A stretch of DNA of 14,077 nucleotides from an uncultured Bacteroidales bacterium (GCA_946406275.1 CAMJJZ010000025.1:1-14077), one strand, 5' to 3'. Numbered from the stretch's first letter, positions 6,745-13,479 are shown. The notes: generated by a model from the letters alone, not told the origin. Numbers and translations are program-made.

Positions 6745-7509
6745 ATGACAAAAGAAGAAATCATCCAGAAAGAGAATCTGGTATATAAGAAACCGGAACT
6801 CCTCAACGACGTTCCCATGCACTATTGCCCCGGCTGCAGCCACGGCGTAGTACACAAACTGGTGTCAGAAGTCATTGCCGAAATGGGAATGGCAGACAAG
6901 ACCATCGCAATCTCCCCCGTGGGATGCGCAGTTTTCGCCTATAAGTATATCGATGTTGACTGGCAGGAAGCGGCCCACGGCCGCGCACCGGCACTTGCAT
7001 CTGCCGTGAAGCGCCTGTGGCCGGACCGCCTGGTATTCACCTACCAGGGAGACGGTGATCTGGCCTGCATCGGCACCGCAGAGACCATCCACGCCCTTAA
7101 CCGTGGAGAGAACATCACCATCATCTTCATCAACAACGCCATTTACGGCATGACCGGCGGCCAGATGGCCCCTACCACCCTCCTGGGCATGAAGACGGTC
7201 ACCTGCCCCTACGGCCGCGACCCCAAGCTCCACGGCTACCCCCTCAAGATTGCCGATATCGCCGCACAGCTTGAAGGCACATGCTACGTAACGCGCCAGA
7301 GCGTGGAGAAAGTGCCTGCCATCCTCAAGGCCAAGAAGGCCATCAGGAAGGCATTCGAGTATTCCATGCAGGGCAAGGGCTCCAGCCTGGTGGAAATAGT
7401 TTCCACCTGCAACACCAACTGGAGAATGACCCCGGACAAGGCCAACAAGTGGATGGAAGAGAACATGGTCCCGTTCTACCCGCTGGGAGACCTCAAGGAC
7501 AAAGGTTAA
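6745..7509 (+). CDS. vorA: 2-oxoacid:ferredoxin oxidoreductase beta subunit (TPP-binding)
   Basis: This 254-residue subunit binds thiamine diphosphate. It has the cysteine-containing CPGCSHG (28-34), SPVGCAVF (57-64) and the TPP/metal motif QGDGDLACIGTAETIHAL (101-118) closing at Asn130-Asn131. In the family this subunit holds the cofactor pyrophosphate and, through conserved cysteines, may take part in cluster binding or electron transfer. The start needs care. An ATG at 6731 overlaps the alpha-subunit stop but meets TGA after five codons in its frame. A GTG at 6733 is in frame with the protein, and an ATG at 6745 begins MTKEEIIQKENLVYKKPE, which matches the N-terminus I recall for Bacteroidetes homologues. 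I chose 6745; the GTG would add four residues. It is followed 15 nt later by the gamma subunit. Confidence 0.9.
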   Translation: MTKEEIIQKENLVYKKPELLNDVPMHYCPGCSHGVVHKLVSEVIAEMGMADKTIAISPVGCAVFAYKYIDVDWQEAAHGRAPALASAVKRLWPDRLVFTYQGDGDLACIGTAETIHALNRGENITIIFINNAIYGMTGGQMAPTTLLGMKTVTCPYGRDPKLHGYPLKIADIAAQLEGTCYVTRQSVEKVPAILKAKKAIRKAFEYSMQGKGSSLVEIVSTCNTNWRMTPDKANKWMEENMVPFYPLGDLKDKG

Positions 7510-7510
7510 T

Positions 7511-7516
7511 AGGAGG
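7511..7516 (+). promoter_or_regulatory. Shine-Dalgarno for the gamma subunit
   Basis: AGGAGG, 8 nt before the ATG at 7525, is a canonical Shine-Dalgarno sequence, the second strong one in this operon and unusual for the phylum. Confidence 0.7.
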
Positions 7517-7524
7517 AACGCATT

Positions 7525-8067
7525 ATGACACACGAAATTATCATATCCGGATTCGGAGGACAGGGCGTCCTCTCTATGGGAAAGATCCTGGCCTACAGCG
7601 GCCTCATGGAAGACAAGGAAGTGACCTGGATGCCGGCATACGGCCCGGAGCAGCGCGGCGGTACCGCCAATGTCACGGTCATTGTGAGTGACGATCCCGT
7701 CTCCTCCCCTATCCTCAGTTCATATGACACCGCCATCGTCCTAAACCAGCCCTCGCTGGAGAAGTTCGAAAGCAAGGTAAAGCCCGGCGGCACCCTCATC
7801 TACGACGGCTACGGCATCAACGTCCCTCCCACACGCAAGGACATCCACGTGTACAGGATTGACGCCATGGACAAGGCCGCAGAGATGAACATGATCAAGG
7901 TTTTCAACATGATAGTCCTGGGCGGCTTCCTCAAGGTTCACCCCATCGTGACCATCGAGAGCGTGCTCAAGGCCCTTCGCAAGACCCTCCCTGAGCGCCA
8001 CCACCACCTCATCCCCATGAACGAGGACGCCATGCGCCTTGGCATGGACATCATCAAGGAACAGTAA
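7525..8067 (+). CDS. vorC: 2-oxoacid:acceptor oxidoreductase gamma subunit
   Basis: This 180-residue protein of the gamma (PorC/KorC) domain family opens with IIISGFGGQGVLSMGKILA; the GFGGQG at residues 9-14 is the hallmark of the family. YGPEQRGGTANVTVIVS follows, also typical, and then LNQPSLEKFE. In the four-subunit enzymes this domain is thought to take part in CoA binding and subunit packing. It is the last gene of the run that begins with the butyrate-kinase gene, and a strong bidirectional hairpin lies 14 nt after its stop. The length is normal for the family, with no sign of truncation. Confidence 0.92.
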   Translation: MTHEIIISGFGGQGVLSMGKILAYSGLMEDKEVTWMPAYGPEQRGGTANVTVIVSDDPVSSPILSSYDTAIVLNQPSLEKFESKVKPGGTLIYDGYGINVPPTRKDIHVYRIDAMDKAAEMNMIKVFNMIVLGGFLKVHPIVTIESVLKALRKTLPERHHHLIPMNEDAMRLGMDIIKEQ

Positions 8068-8081
8068 GTTCCCGCACATAT

Positions 8082-8120
8082 CAGAAAAAAGGCTGGCCTT
8101 AACGGTCAGCCTTTTTTCTG
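8082..8120. terminator. bidirectional intrinsic terminator between convergent operons
   Basis: CAGAAAAAAGGCTGGCC and GGTCAGCCTTTTTTCTG pair around a TTAAC loop. The 17-bp stem has one G-T wobble and a six-T run on each strand, so it can stop transcription from both the oxidoreductase operon and the minus-strand plsC gene that ends at 8122. Confidence 0.92.
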
Positions 8121-8121
8121 C

Positions 8122-8733
8122 TTAGAAGCGGAGGGCTTCTACTTTTTGGCGCATGATTTCGGCTTGGGCGTGGAGCCAGTCCACGTTTACGGGATCTGGG
8201 GCCGGGTCAAGGTTGTAGGGTTCACCTATGGCAAGGTGGTATCTGTGTGGGAATTTCCAACGGGCGTTGAAGACGGGGATGATCTGGGCGCCGCTTTGCA
8301 TGGCTAGGCGGACGGCGCCGGTGTGGAACGGGAGGAGCTCCTCCCCCTCCTTGTTGCGGCGGCCTTCGGGGAAGATAAGGATGTTCTCTCCCCTTTCCAG
8401 GACCTTCAGGCAGTCTTCCAGCCACTGCGGGGAATGATTTCTGCGGTCTACGGGAATGCACTGGGCGTGGTCGTAGAAACGGCGTACGAAGCCGTTCTTC
8501 TCATAGTAGTCCATGGCTACCGTGGGGTGAATGAGATCCCTGCGGTACTGAACCATCAGCACAAGAGGGTCCATGAAGCCCACGTGACGGCCCACAAAGA
8601 TGGTGGGAGCGTCAATCGTCGGTTTGACGCCGTGCACCTTGGGGCGCTGGACGGCGTGTACAAGACAGTATGCGAAACTCCTGAGACAGAGGTCCGCAAG
8701 GCTCAGGTGAGCCTTATGAACAGTGCCGCTCAT
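8122..8733 (-). CDS. PlsC-type lysophospholipid acyltransferase
   Basis: This is a 203-residue glycerophospholipid acyltransferase. Block I is HVGFMD (His50 to Asp55, the HX4D catalytic motif). Block III is FPEGRRNKEG (121-130), whose FPEG binds the glycerol phosphate. A further acceptor-site segment, CIPVDRR, lies at 92-98. It would transfer an acyl group to 1-acyl-glycerol-3-phosphate or a related lysolipid at the inner membrane. It has no obvious N-terminal transmembrane helix, only a moderately hydrophobic segment near residues 14-28, and is shorter than E. coli PlsC (about 245 residues). Its ATG overlaps the stop of the upstream lipid-kinase gene as TAATG, so the two are translationally coupled. 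Other acyltransferases of the same superfamily (ornithine-lipid or lipid A acyltransferases) are possible. Confidence 0.88.
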   Translation of the reverse strand: MSGTVHKAHLSLADLCLRSFAYCLVHAVQRPKVHGVKPTIDAPTIFVGRHVGFMDPLVLMVQYRRDLIHPTVAMDYYEKNGFVRRFYDHAQCIPVDRRNHSPQWLEDCLKVLERGENILIFPEGRRNKEGEELLPFHTGAVRLAMQSGAQIIPVFNARWKFPHRYHLAIGEPYNLDPAPDPVNVDWLHAQAEIMRQKVEALRF

Positions 8734-9662
8734 TATGCTACTATGATGTTTATCTGCTGGCCGGTGATCTCAACGGTGAGAGGGAGGGTGCCGGGGATTT
8801 CGCCATCGGCTTCAACGCGGTCCGCCTTCTTGCCAAGGGGTTTGACGGTCATCTTCTTGAACTTCTTGGTGATGATACCCGGGAGGACGGCGAAGTCTCC
8901 CTTGTATATGTGGAGCATCTGGAAGAGGCCCTTGAAGTGGTTGACGCCGGGCTGGATGGAGACGTCGGCAAGGCCATCTTCCCAAGTGGTGTCCTCTGCG
9001 TTCTGCCTGAGACCGCCGCCGCGGTAGGCGCCGTTCGCAAGGACTGCGGTGAAGAGGCGGCCCTTGTAGACTGGGACATCGTCACATACTATTTCCACTT
9101 TGCGGCGGGCGCGGGAGAAGATGGAGTACGGGGCCACCAGGCTGTAGAGGAAGGAGCCCTTGTAGCCCTTGTCTTTCAAGGAATTGGTGTTGTAGCAGAT
9201 GTTGGCGTCAAGGCCTATGCCGCCGATGTTTGCCATACAGAAAACGCCGTTTTCAAAGGTGAGACGGACCACGTCTTCCTTGCCGGTCTTGCCTGCTACG
9301 ATGGCTTTAACGGCCTCTGACACGTCTCCGGGGATGTTAGCGGAGCGAATCCAGTCGTTGCCGGTGCCGGAAGGGATGACCGCGAAGGTGAAATCGTCAA
9401 GGGTGGCGCCGGAGGCATCGGCATAACGGAGAAGGCCGGTCATGACCTCGTGGACGGTTCCGTCGCCGCCAACTGCGATGAACTTTTTATATCCTTTTCC
9501 GGCGGCCTCTATGGCGAGGTCGATTGCATGGCCTTTGTGTTCCGTGCAAAGGTGGTCTACTTCAAGGCCGGCGTCTGTGAGTGCTATCTTGGAGTCTTCC
9601 CATGTCTGTGATGTTGCTTTAGTTGCAGAATAGGGATTGACAATCATGATCCATTTTTCCAT
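8733..9662 (-). CDS. diacylglycerol / lipid kinase family protein
   Basis: This 309-residue protein belongs to the DagK/YegS family with the diacylglycerol-kinase catalytic fold. It starts MEKWIMIVNPYSATK, then has AVGGDGTVHEV (63-73, holding the nucleotide-binding GGDGT at 65-69) and IPSGTGNDW (96-104). NIGGIGLDA follows near the centre, and the C-terminal half is the usual beta-sandwich domain ending in VEADGEIP-type sequence. It phosphorylates a lipid hydroxyl, most likely diacylglycerol, to give phosphatidic acid, so it fits with the acyltransferase encoded immediately after it, which also makes phosphatidic acid. Its start is 2 nt after the stop of the metallophosphoesterase gene. Sphingoid bases or related lipids are alternative substrates, given that many Bacteroidetes make sphingolipids; the sequence does not decide this. 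Confidence 0.88.
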   Translation of the reverse strand: MEKWIMIVNPYSATKATSQTWEDSKIALTDAGLEVDHLCTEHKGHAIDLAIEAAGKGYKKFIAVGGDGTVHEVMTGLLRYADASGATLDDFTFAVIPSGTGNDWIRSANIPGDVSEAVKAIVAGKTGKEDVVRLTFENGVFCMANIGGIGLDANICYNTNSLKDKGYKGSFLYSLVAPYSIFSRARRKVEIVCDDVPVYKGRLFTAVLANGAYRGGGLRQNAEDTTWEDGLADVSIQPGVNHFKGLFQMLHIYKGDFAVLPGIITKKFKKMTVKPLGKKADRVEADGEIPGTLPLTVEITGQQINIIVA

Positions 9663-9664
9663 GG

Positions 9665-10783
9665 CTAGTGTGTATTAGGTTTTAGAGTAATAATATCTAC
9701 GTTAGGGAAGCCGGCCAGGCGGAAGGCGAAGGCGCTTCCAAGACCCACGGTTACGTGAAGGTGCTGATTGCCTTCAGTATAAAGGCCTGCCGATTCCCGT
9801 AGCCTCCAGGCAGAGGGATGTGGCCCGGCGGTCTTGATCTTGAGCCCGTGGGTATGGCCTGAGAGGGTAAGGTCTACTGGCGCTTTCCCGGCAACCTCCG
9901 CCCTCCAGTGGGTGGGGTCGTGGGAGAGGAGAATGGTAAAAGTGCCCTCAGGAATGCCCTCTAGGGCCTTTTGGAGATCTCCGCCCATGGACGGGAAGTA
10001 TGGGTTGCCCGATATATTTTCCACGCCGGCGATGGCAATTTCAGCATTGTCCTTTTTGACGAAGGCGTGCTGGTTCAGGAGGACGGTCCAGCCAAGGGAG
10101 CGCTCCATTTCCAGGAGCCTTTCCGTCTGGGCAAGGCGCTGCTCGTGGTTCAGATGGTGCCCGTGGAGGAGGTAGTCGTGGTTGCCCCGGATGGCGTATA
10201 TGCCAAGCGGCGCTTCCAGGCGGGCCAGCTGCTCCATATAGGAATCGGCCTCACCGGTGTCGAAGTTCACGAGGTCCCCGCAGAAGAGGATGATGTCCGG
10301 CTTTGCGGCCAGGACCATATCCACGATGCGCCTAATGTGAGGGTTGGCGGTGCCGAAGGAGCCGAGGTGGAAATCGGCAATCTGGCATACCCGGAGGCCG
10401 TCAAACCCTGCGGGAAAGCGGTCCAGACGCAGTTCCTGCTCATGGAGCTTCAAATGAGTGGTTACATAGAAGATGAGCGTGCTGAAGAAAAGGCTCACGG
10501 CTATGCCCACGCACAGGGCTGGGATCAAGCCCGTGGCGTAAAAGGCGCAGAAGAGGAACTTTGGCAGGGCGAATATGAATATAAGGTACGAAAGAACCTT
10601 TAGGGACTCCGTATACCTCACTCCCCTGCCTATATTCACAAGATACCATAGCGCCGCGGCCGTGGGGAGGCAGACCAGAAGCTTCCACCACAGGGATGCC
10701 CCGGAGAGGGTCACCAGAGTAATAAAAAGGTCCGGAAGCACTCCGAACAGGATGAAAAACACAACGTAAGTCTTGAATTTCAT
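9665..10783 (-). CDS. membrane-anchored calcineurin-like metallophosphoesterase
   Basis: This is a 372-residue protein with about four hydrophobic helices in the first 108 residues (roughly 5-26, 31-50, 61-82 and 86-108), then a cytoplasmic or periplasmic metallophosphoesterase domain. All metal-ligand motifs are present: ADFHLG (Asp137, His139), CGDLVNFD (168-175, with Asp170), GNHDY (200-204), LSHDP (286-290, His288) and SGHTHG (308-313). It resembles YaeI/YkuE-type phosphodiesterases, some of which act on lipid substrates. As the first gene of a unit with a lipid kinase and an acyltransferase it may remove phosphate from a membrane lipid, but no substrate motif shows this. It has a strong promoter upstream. 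A smaller overlapping minus-strand frame (10440-10814) is a shadow. Confidence 0.88.
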   Translation of the reverse strand: MKFKTYVVFFILFGVLPDLFITLVTLSGASLWWKLLVCLPTAAALWYLVNIGRGVRYTESLKVLSYLIFIFALPKFLFCAFYATGLIPALCVGIAVSLFFSTLIFYVTTHLKLHEQELRLDRFPAGFDGLRVCQIADFHLGSFGTANPHIRRIVDMVLAAKPDIILFCGDLVNFDTGEADSYMEQLARLEAPLGIYAIRGNHDYLLHGHHLNHEQRLAQTERLLEMERSLGWTVLLNQHAFVKKDNAEIAIAGVENISGNPYFPSMGGDLQKALEGIPEGTFTILLSHDPTHWRAEVAGKAPVDLTLSGHTHGLKIKTAGPHPSAWRLRESAGLYTEGNQHLHVTVGLGSAFAFRLAGFPNVDIITLKPNTH

Positions 10784-10801
10784 GCGACGCTATTGTATAG
10801 A

Positions 10802-10832
10802 CAAATATAGGCATTTTTCCCGCATAATCAAA
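10802..10832 (-). promoter_or_regulatory. consensus Bacteroidetes promoter for the phosphoesterase operon
   Basis: Read on the minus strand, TTTG (10829-10832) is followed after exactly 19 nt by TATATTTG (10802-10809), a full match to the TTTG-n19-21-TAnnTTTG consensus. The ATG lies 18 nt further at 10783. This is the clearest promoter in the window. Confidence 0.85.
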
Positions 10833-10879
10833 AAGTCACATTTTTCCGGCCTGCGCAATAGTTTGGCGCAAGATGGCTA

Positions 10880-10887
10880 TATCTTTG
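10880..10887 (+). promoter_or_regulatory. -7 element for the small membrane peptide and following genes
   Basis: TATCTTTG is a full match to TAnnTTTG and lies 22 nt before the ATG at 10910. A TTTG at 10862-10865 is only 14 nt upstream of it, which is short for a -33 box, so the site rests mainly on the -7 match. Confidence 0.55.
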
Positions 10888-10909
10888 CAACAAATTAAAA
10901 TACAGAGCC

Positions 10910-11023
10910 ATGATAGAGATTATCCTTTCCGTATGCCTGTACGCAGGCGCAGTCGCACTCCTGATCAAATGTGCCATAGCCTATTGCGAAAACAGCCATG
11001 ACCACATTGTCACTGAGCCGTAA
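10910..11023 (+). CDS. 37-residue putative single-pass membrane peptide
   Basis: This open frame is too short for routine calling. It starts with ATG at 10910, 22 nt after a TATCTTTG promoter box and behind an A-rich leader (CAACAAATTAAAATACAG) typical of Bacteroidetes translation starts. The peptide begins MIEIILSVCLYAGAVALLIK. Residues about 2-25 are strongly hydrophobic and could form one membrane helix. The tail is polar with several His, Asp and Glu residues (ENSHDHIVTEP). It contains three cysteines. No family is recognised. The next gene's chosen start is 52 nt after the stop, and an alternative in-frame start of that gene at 10998 would overlap this frame. The promoter and leader favour a real small protein, but conservation cannot be tested here; it could also be just a transcribed leader. 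Confidence 0.5.
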   Translation: MIEIILSVCLYAGAVALLIKCAIAYCENSHDHIVTEP

Positions 11024-11075
11024 AGCCTCTCTCTATTTGGCATTTCCGCGGTTTTTCACTAAATTAGCGGAAGAT

Positions 11076-11483
11076 ATGAGAGAGTATAACGGCATATCGC
11101 GCCCGGCATATACGCCGGAGTTCATAGAGAACCTGAAGGCAGATGAAGTGTTTGTCTTCGGGAGCAACCTGGCTGGCATGCACGGCGGCGGGGCGGCATA
11201 TATTGCGTTCCGCAAGTTCGGCGCCGTAATGGGCTGCGGAGTGGGCCTCCGCGGCCAAAGCTACGCCATCCCCACAATGCAGGGCGGCGTGGAAACCATC
11301 AAGCCGTATGTGGATGAGTTCATCGCATTTGCAAAGGAGCATCCGGAGTTGTTCTTCTATGTCACCCGCATAGGCTGCGGAATTGCCGGTTTCAGGGACA
11401 AAGAGATTGCTCCGCTGTTCGCAGATGCCGTTTCCATTCCCAATGTCTGCCTCCCGGAATCGTTCGTAAAACTGCTAGTATGA
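11076..11483 (+). CDS. macro-like protein of the phage A1S_2505 type
   Basis: The chosen ATG at 11076 gives 135 residues. An in-frame ATG at 10998 would add 26 residues (starting MTTLSLSRKASLYLAF) that overlap the small peptide gene and look like non-coding translation. Visible features are FVFGSNLAGMHGGGAA (26-41), SYAIPT (62-67) and VTRIGCGIAGF (96-106). They match a short protein family best known from phages and plasmids (annotated as A1S_2505-type phage non-structural protein), and the glycine-rich loops resemble the ADP-ribose-binding loops of macro domains. I know of no firmly established function. The stop overlaps the start of the LOG-family gene as ATGA, so the two are probably made together. 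This suggests a job connected with ADP-ribose, NAD or nucleotide derivatives, which is inference. Confidence 0.75.
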   Translation: MREYNGISRPAYTPEFIENLKADEVFVFGSNLAGMHGGGAAYIAFRKFGAVMGCGVGLRGQSYAIPTMQGGVETIKPYVDEFIAFAKEHPELFFYVTRIGCGIAGFRDKEIAPLFADAVSIPNVCLPESFVKLLV

Positions 11484-12004
11484 AAAAGATAGTCTTCTTC
11501 TGCTCCGCCAGCGATCAATGCCCCAAAGAGTACAATGAAAACGCCGCCAAAGTAGTGGAGGCGCTGTGTGAAAAGGGCTACGGCATTGTATCCGGCGGCA
11601 CCGTCCTGGGTACTATGGGCGTTATCTCCAACACCGTAGCCAAATGCGGCGGCTACCACAAAGGCGTACTCCCCAGCTTCATGCAGGGGCTGGACTTCCC
11701 CGGCCTGTCGGAGGTAGTCTGGACGGACACCATGTCGGAGCGCAAGGAGGAGATGAGGCGGGATACCGTTGCCGCCGTCGCCCTGCCCGGAGGCATCGGC
11801 ACCCTTGACGAACTCATTGAAACCCACGTCCTTGTAAAGCTCCGCCAGTACCACGGCCGGGTAATCGTCCTGAACATTGACGGCTTTTTCAATCCTTTCC
11901 TGCAGCTGCTGGACCACTATGTTGCCACTGGCATGCTCACCACGAAGGACCGGCAGCTGGTAGAGAGTTATGATACCGCAGAAGCGCTGCTTGAAACATT
12001 GTAA
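11480..12004 (+). CDS. LOG-family protein (cytokinin-type nucleoside 5'-monophosphate phosphoribohydrolase)
   Basis: This is a 174-residue Rossmann-fold protein. It has SGGTVLGTMGVIS (38-50) in place of the usual YGGGxxGLMG, MSERKEEM (85-92) and PGGIGTLDEL (103-112); Arg88 and the PGGxGTxxE motif with Glu111 are the catalytic signature of LOG enzymes. These release a free base from nucleoside 5'-monophosphates and are often misannotated as lysine decarboxylases. The start overlaps the macro-like gene by 4 nt (ATGA). Related SLOG domains also sense nucleotide signals in defence systems, so with the macro-like neighbour a role in nucleotide-signal or damaged-nucleotide processing is possible but unproven. 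The esterase lipoprotein gene begins 13 nt downstream. The first loop is altered (SGGT for YGGG), but nothing is missing overall. Confidence 0.87.
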   Translation: MKKIVFFCSASDQCPKEYNENAAKVVEALCEKGYGIVSGGTVLGTMGVISNTVAKCGGYHKGVLPSFMQGLDFPGLSEVVWTDTMSERKEEMRRDTVAAVALPGGIGTLDELIETHVLVKLRQYHGRVIVLNIDGFFNPFLQLLDHYVATGMLTTKDRQLVESYDTAEALLETL

Positions 12005-12017
12005 ACAATCCAGTGCC

Positions 12018-13448
12018 ATGAAAAAAACCATTTCGCTATTCCTTACGGCCCTGGCCGCTGTGGCCATTATCCTTGCCTGTAACAAGCCGGGGAACAACTA
12101 CCCGGAGGAAAACCAGGAGCAGAACCAACAGGAGAACAAGGAGCAGGAAGAACTTGAACCGTTCCAATTCTCGGTGAAACCTGCCGTGGAAAACCTCATC
12201 TTCGATGGCAAGCCTGTTTTCAACCTGCATCTGGATAATCCCAATTCAGTTGCCGCTACGGCAGAAATCAGATTTTCCGTCTCAACAGACAAGGGCAAGA
12301 AGGTCGCAACCATAGACATCAGCCAGGAGGTTGCCGCCAAGGGCGCGGCAGACATCGTGCTAACTACGGACGATAATCTGGCTCCCGGCTTTTACAAGGC
12401 TACCGGAAAGGTGGACCGGAAAACCCTCCTTTCCGGAACAATGTTTGGCGTAAACCCCTTCCAGATAGTATCGGCACCGGACAAGCAAGCGGACTTTGAA
12501 GAGTTCTGGGACGCGGCATACGCCCAGCTCAAGGCCGTTGATATGAATGCCGTACTGGTTCCCACCAGTAAATCAGGCACTTATATGGTCACCATGCAAT
12601 CCGTTCCGGACGGGCTTGAAGGAGACCCCATGACAATCCGCGGATATTACGTGGAACCGGTCAAAGACGGGAAGAAGCATCCTGCCATCGTGCACTACTA
12701 CGGATACGACGACTTTGTACACAGCAGCGGCTACAAGCTGTACTGCCCCTCCGGCAGTGACTCTTTCGCCCATCTGTACCTCTCCTCCCGCGGCCAACGC
12801 ATCAACTCCTGCAAGGCCTCCGAGCGCGAAGACGGCATTAATGAGGATTACCTGAACCCCTACACCGTCCAGTGGTTCACCGTGAACTTCGGGGACAAGA
12901 ACAGCTACTACTACCGCGGCGCCTATATGGACTGCGTCCAGGGCATACGCTTCCTGGCTTTATGTGACGATGTAAAGGATCAGGTCGATATGAATAATGT
13001 CTTTGTAGAAGGTATGAGCCAGGGTGGAGCTTTCTCATATGCTGCCACCGCTCTCAGCAAGGAATACCCCGTGAAGGGCATTGCCGCTGCCGTTGCGTTC
13101 ATGGGAGACTTCCCGGACTACTTCACCATCGTCCCCAATGAGGGCGGTGGCTTCCCCGGCATGGCCCAGAGCTGCAAGCAGAAACTTGGCTGGACCGATG
13201 ATCAGATGTATCAGTTCATGTCCTACTTCGACACCAAGAACCTGGCCACAAAGATCAGCTGTCCCATCTATGCCTGCATAGGCCTCATGGACAACATCTG
13301 CCCGCCGCACACCAACATCGCCCCGTACAACAACGCCCTTACCCCCGTCTCGTCTAAACAGATGACCTTCTACCCCAAGATGGGCCACGCCACCCCCTCC
13401 GGCTGGGACTCCGGCTACCGTACATTCTTCCAAAACCTTGTCAAATAA
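12018..13448 (+). CDS. secreted CE7-type (acetyl xylan esterase-like) lipoprotein
   Basis: This is a 476-residue lipoprotein. The open frame extends back to 11970, but the ATG at 12018 gives a classic lipoprotein signal: MKK, a hydrophobic stretch and the lipobox ILAC with Cys21. A Gln/Glu/Asn-rich linker (about 27-48) follows, then a beta-rich segment (about 50-150) of unknown family. An alpha/beta-hydrolase domain from about 155 on resembles the AXE1/CE7 esterases: RGQ (268-270), GMSQGG (332-337, nucleophile Ser334), Asp425 in GLMDNICPP and His457 in PKMGHATP complete the triad. CE7 enzymes usually have His-Glu after the last motif; here it is His-Ala. They deacetylate xylo-oligosaccharides and cephalosporin-like acetyl esters. 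It probably sits on the periplasmic or outer face of the outer membrane. No polysaccharide-locus genes (SusC/SusD) are nearby, so the substrate is uncertain. A hairpin terminator lies right after the stop. Confidence 0.85.
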   Translation: MKKTISLFLTALAAVAIILACNKPGNNYPEENQEQNQQENKEQEELEPFQFSVKPAVENLIFDGKPVFNLHLDNPNSVAATAEIRFSVSTDKGKKVATIDISQEVAAKGAADIVLTTDDNLAPGFYKATGKVDRKTLLSGTMFGVNPFQIVSAPDKQADFEEFWDAAYAQLKAVDMNAVLVPTSKSGTYMVTMQSVPDGLEGDPMTIRGYYVEPVKDGKKHPAIVHYYGYDDFVHSSGYKLYCPSGSDSFAHLYLSSRGQRINSCKASEREDGINEDYLNPYTVQWFTVNFGDKNSYYYRGAYMDCVQGIRFLALCDDVKDQVDMNNVFVEGMSQGGAFSYAATALSKEYPVKGIAAAVAFMGDFPDYFTIVPNEGGGFPGMAQSCKQKLGWTDDQMYQFMSYFDTKNLATKISCPIYACIGLMDNICPPHTNIAPYNNALTPVSSKQMTFYPKMGHATPSGWDSGYRTFFQNLVK

Positions 13449-13449
13449 C

Positions 13450-13479
13450 AAATCAGCCCGTCACGCGACGGGCTGATTT
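13450..13479. terminator. intrinsic terminator after the esterase gene
   Basis: AAATCAGCCCGTC and GACGGGCTGATTT form a perfect 13-bp stem around an ACGC loop, starting 1 nt after the esterase stop, with an AT-rich tail (ATTAATA). The GC-rich core with flanking A and T runs on both strands allows bidirectional use. The T-tract is short, which lowers confidence slightly. Confidence 0.85.

Noticed and set aside
6731..6748. ATG at 6731 as the start of the beta subunit, overlapping the alpha stop as TAATG
   Set aside because: That frame reads ATG TGC TGC GCC TTA TGA and ends at once; the beta-subunit frame starts at GTG 6733 or, more likely, ATG 6745.
5544..6818. A 424-residue minus-strand open frame across the alpha-subunit gene
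   Set aside because: It lies wholly opposite well-recognised genes, has no family motif, and long antisense frames are common in GC-rich genes with this codon use.
11036..11067. TTTG-n20-TAAATTAG as a separate promoter for the macro-like gene
   Set aside because: The -7 match is 7 of 8 and the spacing is good, but the start site would fall within a few bases of the ATG at 11076, leaving almost no leader.
11357..12097. A 246-residue minus-strand frame opposite the LOG gene
   Set aside because: It overlaps three plus-strand starts or stops and lacks motifs, promoter or leader.
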